Part shown: positions 1 through 6,993 of the stretch, piece after piece
Layout: each line of letters starts with the position of its first letter
Position numbering within the stretch: position 1 is the first letter of the stretch
From: Tetmemena sp. SeJ-2015
Taxonomy: Eukaryota > Ciliophora > Spirotrichea > Sporadotrichida > Oxytrichidae
Reading direction: 5' to 3'
Assembly: GCA_027382625.1 (NCBI GenBank)
Contig: JAJKFJ010006247.1
Location: 1-17,914, forward strand
DNA: 17,914 nucleotides
Made by a program: the position numbers and the translations under genes
The notes under the pieces: generated by a model
What the model was told of the DNA's origin: nothing
Databases searched by the model: none
The model's input: only the letters and a program-made list of their open reading frames with translations

Positions 1-340
1 AATACTCTTTCGCGAATCCATATAGTCGCTGCTTTCTTAAATTTTAAAGTAGTTCTTATAAGCTTAGAAATTATTTTTGTCTTAGCCTCCTTTTAAGTAG
101 TGATTCAAAAGACTCGTGATATCTAAATTCTTTGTGATTGTATTTCCTCTCAATGTCGTAAATTCTAGTATAATATAATCCTTTGAATTGCTTCGTGTTG
201 AATGTCTAATTTAGTAGCTCTTGTATATTCAATATTAAATTAAACTTAAAGCGTTTCTTTATGGCTTAACAATTATGCGATGTGAAAGTAAGTTTAATTG
301 ATAAAACAATTTATAATATATTTTTATCAGAAATATTATA
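1..340. other. AT-rich non-coding stretch, nothing recognised
   Basis: I see no convincing reading frame, RNA gene or repeat here. Composition is strongly A+T with short homopolymer runs, as expected for germline-limited DNA in this kind of genome. Confidence 0.5.
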
Positions 341-661
341 CGTTCAGCCCCGATTTTCCCTACTTGATAGGAAGCCAGCTTTTACAATAAGTAGCCACTA
401 TTTTTAATCTTTTTTACTTACTTTTTAAGAGATAGCTTCAAACCCATCCATAATCGGCATGTTTTATTGAGAACTTTTCCAATAATAGCGGGATTTAGTA
501 AATCTGTAAAATTACCTTTTCTTGAAGTTTTTATAGCAATACTCGGCCAACAAGGAGCGCTTACAGTGTCAAATTTTAACATAGATGACAAGAGCTTCGT
601 CCTCTTTCGTCCAAGCCTTACAGAAAACTTCAAATTTTTTTAAAAAAATCGGGGCTGAACA
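341..661. mobile_element. 321-bp inverted-repeat element flanked by TA (MITE-like)
   Basis: The ends are a perfect 16-bp inverted repeat: GTTCAGCCCCGATTTT at 342-357 and its complement at 645-660. Adding one unmatched base on each side leaves TA on both flanks (339-340 and 662-663), the target duplication typical of Tc1/mariner-type elements. The interior is richer in G+C than its surroundings. On the minus strand it is free of TGA from an ATG at 633 down into the left inverted repeat, with several TAA codons read as Gln. That peptide is basic and matches nothing I recognise. The best reading is a non-autonomous Tc1/mariner-like element. A domesticated short ORF is a weaker alternative. Confidence 0.72.
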
Positions 662-1524
662 TAAAATAGTAACTTTTTATCAGATTAAGTCATTCAAATA
701 AAAATTAATAAAATCTGAAATCAAGAAATCCACCTCTTTAATACTAAATGAGCATTTTAACTACTTAATAACTTATAAATGAGGGATATATTTTTTGATA
801 GCTGTAAATGAAGTTTTATTCTCTCAAAACATCCTCACAACATATCATTTATATCTAATCAGGATTTTATTTATCATCCTACCAAGAGCTTTTATCTAAA
901 AAATCTGTAGTTCAAATAAATAAATTATTAATTTTAAGCTAAAATTAAAACTTGCATCTTTTTTCTTCAAAATTATAATGAAGAATAAAATTGATGCAAT
1001 TAATATAATTCTAATTATTTATAAAATCTCTTTTATATTCTGAAATTTAATGAATAAAATGTATTTGTATCTTCCAGGATACATTTTAAGTTCTTAGTAA
1101 ATGTTTGGAAATATTTTTGAGTAGAATTTTTAATTAATATTTTAGTTTTTGAGTATCTTTAATATTGGAAGATAGGAGAAAATAAGTGTCATAACCCCTG
1201 AGCACGTCAATAGCTTTTTTATTATTTTTATTTTAGCCTAAGTTTCCATTTTACGTTAATTATAAAGTGATGCTTGATAATAAATATTTTATAGATTTAT
1301 CTTTTTATTTATTGTTCAGAGATTTAATTTGTCTTCTTTCACAACTAATCGGAAAAATTAATTGATAGATTAATTAATATCTTTTAACAATTGTTCGCTT
1401 TGATTTAAGGATTATGAAATTTATTTTTATTACACTTATTGAGCCGCAAAGCCCGATATTTCAATAATTTATGATTTTTATTCATAATTTAGAATAACTA
1501 AGATATCTCAAAGAATTATTATAG
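662..1524. other. AT-rich non-coding stretch, nothing recognised
   Basis: All six frames are short or of low complexity. No pointer-bounded segment, RNA gene or repeat is visible by eye. Confidence 0.5.
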
Positions 1525-2150
1525 ACTAATTATATAAACCTATAAACTTACCAATTATTTTATAATAAAATAAAAAAATTAATGTTAAATTATAATGTCT
1601 ATTTATTCTTCAATTTGATTATAATTTGTAAATTAAATATATCAGTCATTTAATTCAGCATATAAGCTAGTATTCCTAAATATAAAGTTGAACTTTGCTG
1701 TTAATTCATTCTACTAAGGATTTAGGTATGTCAATCAGTAAACAAACTTTCTTATTACGGGAGTTGATGATTTTTATATTATCTTTCGTAATTTCTATTT
1801 CTTTATATTATAAAGACATTGGAGCCACTTAAAGTTACTAATTTGATAAAACTTTAAATTTAGCAATTATATTATAAGATATTTTAGAATTCATGCTAAA
1901 TTTTATGAATATATAATTCTTCAATTGGATTATAAATCTGTAAAAATAGAAGTCAATTACTTCAGATTAAACGCTATAACTCCTTAGAACAAAATTGAAC
2001 TTTGCTGATGATTCATTGTACTAAGGATTGTGGTATGTCAATAATTAAGCAAACTTTCTTATTATAATTGTTTATGATTTCTATTTTATCTGTCTTTATT
2101 TCCATTTCTTTATATTTTAAAGACATTGGAGCTACTTAAAGTTAGTAAGA
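1525..2150 (+). repeat. Two tandem copies of a ~311-bp diverged repeat
   Basis: Copy 1 covers roughly 1525-1835 and copy 2 roughly 1836-2150. Anchors are ATTCTTCAATT at 1605 and 1916, TTGAACTTTGCTG near 1688 and 1995, and AAAGACATTGGAGC near 1812 and 2119. The left half of each unit has indels. The right half, 48 codons ending in Asp-Ile-Gly-Ala-Thr-Gln-Ser, aligns without any. There copy 1 (ATG 1728) and copy 2 (ATG 2035) encode similar hydrophobic peptides, each preceded in frame by TGA 39 bases upstream. About a third of the codon differences are synonymous, so selection on the peptide is not shown. A germline satellite or duplicated IES sequence is the conservative reading. Confidence 0.7.
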
Positions 2151-2501
2151 GTGAATGAGCTTTATAAGAGGAGTATTGAATTATTAAAACTAAAGAAGCT
2201 ATTAAATCTAAATTCAAAGATTAATTTAATTAGATTTTCTAATAAATTAAATGATTTAACAAATATTATCTGGAAAGATAGAAGATCCTATAATTTCATA
2301 GAACTCAACTAAAAGAGTATAATCTAATATTTTAGAAACATAATATTGAAAAATATTAAATATGCTAAAATATCTTCGCAATTTGTTATATAAGTTTATA
2401 AAATAAAATTTTAAAAGTTTATTTTTAAGTTCTTATCTGAATATTCTCATACCTAAAGATCTAGTCTTTTTGAAAAATAAGATAAATTTTCTGGAAGATG
2501 A
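1728..2501 (+). CDS. Possible 257-codon frame beginning in repeat copy 1 (hypothetical)
   Basis: With TAA/TAG as Gln, the frame from ATG 1728 stays open to TGA at 2499-2501. The first 40 or so codons are the hydrophobic peptide shared with repeat copy 2. The rest is Lys-, Asn- and Ile-rich with no recognised motif. The frame passes through copy 2 in a different phase from copy 2's own peptide. In DNA this poor in G, open runs of this size can arise by chance, so I hold it as weak. A second small frame, ATG 2498 to TGA 2591-2593 (31 residues), overlaps its end and could be a small MDS. Confidence 0.2.
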
Positions 2502-2688
2502 GTAGAGCATCAATTTTAAAAAAGTGTCGTGATGATCTCCTCGTTACTGAATAAGATTTTATTATTCAATTTGAGATCAAATCCCTAAAGTGATTAATTT
2601 TTTTTAAAAATCATAATTTAATGAATTAACTTATAGCAATATCTCATATCGATAATTTAAGCATGACCTTATCATTATAAAACAATTA

Positions 2689-2838
2689 AAATGAGGTTTA
2701 ATTAGAACATTCCGAAACTGATAATAAAGAATCATAAACCCATTAGACTGGGTGGAGGGAAGAGTGCAAAAATAAATCAAATAATTGTAGTCTTAAAAGG
2801 GCCACGGTCCTCCATTTCAATTTCAATTAAAACCTCAT
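2689..2838. repeat. Short inverted repeat, arms 14-15 bp, ~115 bp apart
   Basis: The left arm AATGAGGTTTAATT (about 2690-2703) is complementary to AATTAAAACCTCATT (about 2823-2837) apart from one extra A. It flanks a segment with more G+C than its surroundings (GGGTGGAGGG, GGGCCACGGTCC). It could be a very small foldback element or a chance pairing. No flanking duplication is obvious. Confidence 0.4.
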
Positions 2839-3458
2839 TGTATAATTAATTGACTATTGAGTAGAGTGAAATTTATTAAAAAAGGGTTTCTTTTATTAAT
2901 CCTTTTTTACCAACACTCGATAATCCAATCTTATTTTCGCCATCTTATTCAATTATTTTCTTTTAACTCAATTTTTTAAATCAATTATTAGTATCAGAAA
3001 GGCCTACTGGTGCTATTGTTAATTCCTAAATTAGCACAAATGTAGCATATTTTAAACCATTCCTTTAAAAGCAGTTCTAAAACACTCCTGAGCAAAAGCA
3101 ATCTACTGGAGATACTCTTTGCTACAAAACTATTGATTAATTTCTCAGAGGATTAAACAGTTTCAGCTATCTTAAATTTAATATATTTATATTGTTCTAT
3201 CCTTCGAGGCAAATCACAAGCAAGTAAACATTTATTATTTTAAAATATTAAAAGTTTTATCCAACAGTATGCAATTAAGTTCTTACATTAACGCAGCCTC
3301 TATAAGTAGTCTTTAAATTGAGAGTTTCCTCCTCAATCAAGAAGGATTAATAAGGATAAAGGGTAAACAAAGAATAGTCAGTTTCAAACCTTTATTATAC
3401 ATAGCGATACAGAAGAAAGCACTACCACCATAGCTTGCTCAACTAACGAACCTGGTGA
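2691..3458 (+). CDS. 255-codon open frame of unknown function
   Basis: An ATG at 2691 begins a frame with no TGA until 3456-3458, using many TAA/TAG as Gln. Two stretches look coding by composition: codons around 2733-2800 (Arg-Leu-Gly-Gly-Gly-Lys-Ser, then Leu-Lys-Gly-Pro-Arg) and codons around 2988-3170 (Arg-Pro-Thr-Gly-Ala, then a Gln-rich part with Thr-Gly-Asp-Thr-Leu-Cys-Tyr). The part between them (2830-2985) is AT-rich and could be an in-frame IES. The 3' end runs into the transposon cluster in the same phase as the transposase remnant. I do not recognise the protein. It may be an unknown gene, a transposon-carried ORF, or a chance opening in AT-rich DNA. Confidence 0.35.
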
Positions 3459-3559
3459 GGCTTAGAATATTGATGCACTCCGCACAGCTTGGCCTATTAC
3501 TCCTAAACCAAGATCATTGCTGCGACTGGAGTAGGATTGTTCTCCATATAGAAAGCATG

Positions 3560-4312
3560 CTGAGGTAAGCTCAGGGCTTCGACGACGAGATTGTGCTCAG
3601 CCGTGCGCCCTGCTTACGTTCGAGCACCTCTGCTTCCTCCTGAGCCACCACACTCTTTCTGTGGAATAACCTTAGCCTTCTCTCAGCGATGCCTCATTTT
3701 CTATCTCCGAAACCTGGAGGCTCTGGTCAGCAAGAGCTCTCCGAGTTTGGAGATATTGAGGACTTAAGCTAGAGTCTACAAGTGGTTGCTTGCTCTCAGT
3801 AACTAGAGAGCTTACATCGTCTAATTCAACGAGATCATTTTTGAACCTTACCAAGCCACGATCAGGTCCTGGGCTAAGCCTTACCAGAATCAGGTCTTGC
3901 TCAAGGAGGAAATCAAGCTTAGCACCATGATAACGCTGGTTATGGTCAGCTCGCACACGGGCATGGAATGGTTTTCGCTTCGTGAGATGTCTATTACAAT
4001 CGAGATCATCGCCAAGGAGTTGATTTAGCTGAGGGAGCGCCATCCGGAGGATTAGCTAATCGTCTTCCTAGACAACCTCAGAGAACATCACTCAAGCGCT
4101 GTGAAGTAGGTGTGCGCTACCTCATGCAAAGAGATCATCTTCAATGCTCCCTACTCGTCGGCGTTCAACCCCATCGAAGAGATCTTCTCAAGAGTGAAAA
4201 CCTACTTCGAGATTACTTCAGGGTGAGCGAACGCTACCACAAAGAGTTCATCGGCAGCGCTATCCGATTAATTAATCAAGTGGACTGTATGAAGATCTTA
4301 GCACGAGCGTGA
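3560..4312 (+). pseudogene. Decayed DD34E (TBE/Tec-like, IS630-Tc1-mariner) transposase
   Basis: Read with TAG as Gln, the frame from about 3659 to 4223 encodes the DDE core of an IS630/Tc1-mariner transposase, which cuts and joins DNA. The signature Phe-Leu-Asp-Asn-Leu-Arg-Glu-His-His holds the second catalytic Asp (codon 4071). Asn-Ala-Pro-Tyr-Ser-Ser, then Asn-Pro-Ile-Glu-Glu, holds the catalytic Glu (codon 4176). The 34 residues between them match the DD34E class of ciliate TBE and Tec elements. The first catalytic Asp, expected just before the Glu of a Phe-Asp-Glu motif, reads Asn (AAC 3828-3830). The frame ends early at TGA 4224-4226. The natural C-terminus continues in another frame to TGA 4310-4312, so a frameshift near 4210-4220 is present. 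Upstream, 3560-3660 in the same frame is broken by TGAs. The gene is dead. Belonging to TBE specifically is inference. Confidence 0.8.
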
Positions 4313-4439
4313 TAAGGATGTAACTGAAGATTCTTAAACTGGAGTGATTGAGTATAATATTAAAGAAACTTAAGGTTATATACTAAGCTTTACATTTCAT
4401 GTCATCAGACTGAAAGCTAACGGAGAGCTCAGCATGCTC

Positions 4440-5090
4440 ATTTCATTGTATGATGTCTCTAGCTGTTGGAGAATCTGCCATTAGGACGGAGGGAATCCTC
4501 GTTTCCCTCGCAGGTACAGCTTATTTATCTCATATCGTTTCCTTTACTTCAGCTGTCGCTTACCAGGTGGCTTCACCTTCAATAGAGGCAAAGCCCTGTC
4601 CTTTCTCTCTAAAGCAACTGAAAACTTACTCAAATAGTATGGCTGGGCTTCCAGACTCCAGCATCTCGGGGCTGATCTCAATAGTCTCGAGCTTTCCTGA
4701 CATTCTCAGCTGTTGTTGGGCGTGAACGAGCCTCTTTAAGAAGTCTCCTCTGAGGGTGCCCAGTATTGCAAGCATGAAATTTAGCTCGGACAGCTCTCCC
4801 ACTTCCTCATAATAGTTTAGGCAATGGAGAAGCTCCTTGTCCCCTTTCACCATATCAAAGATACTGGCTACAGAGAGCTCAGGATAGTTGGGCACGTTGA
4901 TCTGCATGAGCTCTGTAGTCCTTTTGCTTGATGAGCAGCTTCTCGCCGGATAGGACGGCTCAAAGAAATATCAGACTTGTGTTTTTCTGGCTTGGTAGAT
5001 GTAAACCAGCTATTTTAGCGACAGCGATGTGGAATATCTTACCTTGAAACTTGATGCATGAGTCGAGGTCGTGAAGCGTTTCTTAACTTG
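4440..5090 (-). pseudogene. Remnant of a transposon accessory ORF (possible TBE 22-kDa-type gene)
   Basis: The best-preserved part is an ATG-started frame from 4907 down to about 4500. It is rich in Glu, Leu and Lys with predicted helices (Asn-Tyr-Pro-Glu-Leu-Ser, Asp-Met-Val-Lys, Glu-Glu-Val-Gly-Glu-Leu) and is open through two TAA codons until a TGA near 4509. Upstream, matching coding character continues in other frames (His-Asp-Leu-Asp-Ser-Cys-Ile-Lys-Phe, about 5070-4960; Ser-Gly-Glu-Lys-Leu-Leu-Ile-Lys, about 4950-4910), so at least two frameshifts separate the pieces. TBE elements carry three genes (42-, 22- and 57-kDa products). Its place between transposase and zinc-finger remnants, and its opposite strand, suggest it is one of the accessory ORFs. 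I cannot confirm which. Confidence 0.45.
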
Positions 5091-5099
5091 CTTGCTATT

Positions 5100-5644
5100 G
5101 ACTCTGTGAGTCTGGTTAATGCTTGTGTGTGTTCTGTATAGCTCGGGTTCATTGCGAGTGACGCTAGATCCAGCTCTTTCTACCCGCTATGAGATAAACT
5201 TTAAGTTTGATTAAAATCATTACTTATGAGCTCTATGGTAGCTTAAGTATTTAATAGCAGATAGGCGCTGATAAATATATTATTGGTAATTAACCTTAAG
5301 ATTTAAGCTTATGTTCCCTGTCTTAAGCATCCTCTGAGAGTGACTTGGTCGCTCAAAAGCCATGGGTTCTGGCATGCCAGTAAGGGTCTAATAGCCTATT
5401 TCTATAGCTGGTATGGATTTGGATGTTATGGACGGGAGGAAAGGTATGATTTTCGAATTTCCATGATATTGGGCAAAAGGTCCAGGGAAAAAGTTATAAT
5501 TTTGGACGTCCTATTTACCTTACTTTTGAGAACGCATGAAGAGACACTTTAAACTAGAGGGCAAGCTCCTAAGCATAGGATAGCTAGGGGACGTGAGCTA
5601 ATGCACTCTATAATTAGATAGGTAAATTATATTAACTATTTAGT
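5100..5644. other. Spacer inside the transposon cluster
   Basis: A plus-strand frame at 5340-5552 (Trp-, Tyr- and Phe-rich, about 70 codons) has no recognised motif. Base composition is intermediate, like the decayed transposon genes around it. I see no terminal repeat here. Confidence 0.35.
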
Positions 5645-6320
5645 ATGAAAATGACACGCCAATAGAACGCATGCCCCAGAGCTAAGAGGAGCCACAACAA
5701 AATCGCAATAGAGGACCAAAGAAAGGATATTTCTGAGCTGCAATCCAAAGTCTCGCTATAAAGGAAAAGAAGGATGAAGCAATACGACTCGTGGCTGCAG
5801 CTATGGCAGCTATAGCGATTATTTCGATAAAAGAGGCATGGATAGAGGCCAAGGATTCTGATGGAGTGCCACTTCTGCGGAAATATCTACAAGCCAAAGA
5901 AGGTCAAAAGGTACTCGAAGATTCATAATAGAGGCCAAGGCTGCGACCAGCAGCAGAAGGTCTGAGGCTAATACTAGTGCATCCTATGCTTATGGAAGAT
6001 TCCAGCCTTTTCGAACTCTAGGCAGATGAAGGAATAGGTGGCCAAGCGTTCTGTGGAGGCGCTTATCTAAAACTGATACTCGCACCTCCTCGTATATACG
6101 TCAAGCCATAAGAGGTTGCAGAGGCCTACGAGTTACTGAGTGCACAGACTCTAGGTATCACAATGGGAGCTCTTGATCCACCTCAGAAATCGCGGGGATA
6201 ATCAAAGGAGAAGGAGTTGCAGCTGGAGGAGCCGCAATAGTCCTAGTTGGGCTTTTACCGATCGAAGAGGTCATTACTCGTACTATCAAAAGTGGGTCAT
6301 AACTTCACAAGTGAGAATAT
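5645..6320 (+). pseudogene. Remnant of a zinc-finger transposon ORF (possible TBE 57-kDa-type gene)
   Basis: From ATG 5645 the frame is open for 106 codons to TGA 5963-5965. After a basic, Gln/Arg-rich lead it contains Met-Glu-Cys-His-Phe-Cys-Gly (from 5861) with downstream His and Cys (Ile-His-Asn-Arg-Gly-Gln-Gly-Cys). Beyond the TGA the same frame continues with Cys-Ile-Leu-Cys, a second metal-binding-like pair, and is broken again by TGAs near 6075 and 6136. Pairs of Cys/His at this spacing suggest a zinc finger. The 57-kDa product of TBE elements is described as carrying a zinc finger, which fits the neighbouring transposase remnant, but that assignment is inference. Three in-frame stops make it a pseudogene. 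Confidence 0.5.
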
Positions 6321-6402
6321 AACATTATAGGACTTGAGCGATAGTTAAAGAAGGATCCAAATAAAGCCATGATATATTGTTTTTTATATTAAAACTTATT
6401 CT

Positions 6403-6943
6403 CTATTTTCCCTCATGAATATTAAATTCAAAGAGATCTTTTTTATCTGGGTAATGAATACTGCTGGCAATCATAAAAACGCTTTGAGTGGATTCTAAAA
6501 AGCAAGTCTTATCTATCGTAAGATCAAATTTATATATGAATAGCTCAGATTCTTTTCCTTCCAAAAGAGCAATTTTATCAAAAAAGGTTCTGAGATCAAA
6601 GCTTTTAGTCAATATTTTCCCAAGATAAGTTTAAACTGTAACCTCAAGTGGCTTCTGATAAAACTGAAAACCGCTTTACAAAATTTAGTGGCTGAGATAT
6701 TTGAAAGGTTTAAATTTTGAAGTATTAAGAACACGAGGCAGTATTTGTTAATAGAACTTCTTGTATAGATTTTATAATTGATGCAGTTCTATAGATTGTA
6801 GAAAAGAAAATATTTCCATCTGTATTCCTAGACTTTGAGCAATCCTTGTTTAATAACTGATCTAGGCAAATTTTTCCATTTTTAAAATTCTGGACTGAGT
6901 ATATAAATATATTTCTATTATCAATTCGATAATTTAAAATTGA
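6403..6943 (-). CDS. Unrecognised gene fragment, two MDSs joined across a 40-bp IES
   Basis: Reading leftward, a frame open from 6943 carries a coding-like protein segment (Asn-Gly-Lys-Ile-Cys-Leu-Asp-Gln, then Asp-Gly-Asn-Ile-Phe-Phe-Ser-Thr-Ile-Tyr-Arg-Thr) down to about 6690. Below 6650 the coding character continues in another frame (Leu-Glu-Val-Thr-Val-Gln-Thr-Tyr, Leu-Glu-Gly-Lys-Glu-Ser-Glu, His-Tyr-Pro-Asp-Lys-Lys-Asp). Removing the segment between the two AGTGGCT repeats joins the frames exactly. After His-Glu-Gly-Lys (about 6403) the sequence turns AT-rich, although no TGA appears until 6286-6288, so the MDS probably ends near 6403. No start or stop is certain and I recognise no family. 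It lies between the transposon cluster and the inner end of the scrambled transporter gene, and it may continue in MDSs elsewhere. Confidence 0.5.
6654..6693 (-). other. IES, 40 bp, pointer AGTGGCT (plus strand)
   Basis: AGTGGCT occurs at 6647-6653 and 6687-6693. Excision shifts the minus-strand frame from phase 1 to phase 0 and gives a continuous protein (Ser-Gln-Pro-Leu-Glu-Val-Thr). Confidence 0.65.
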
Positions 6944-6993
6944 TCATAAACAGAACCAATAAGTGAAAATTGTTTACAGTTTTTATTGAGCAA

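Noticed and set aside
3672..4043. A 123-codon minus-strand open frame
   Set aside because: It is the antisense shadow of the transposase remnant, whose plus-strand frame has the catalytic motifs.
5682..5897. A 71-codon minus-strand open frame
   Set aside because: It is antisense to the zinc-finger remnant and has no motif of its own.
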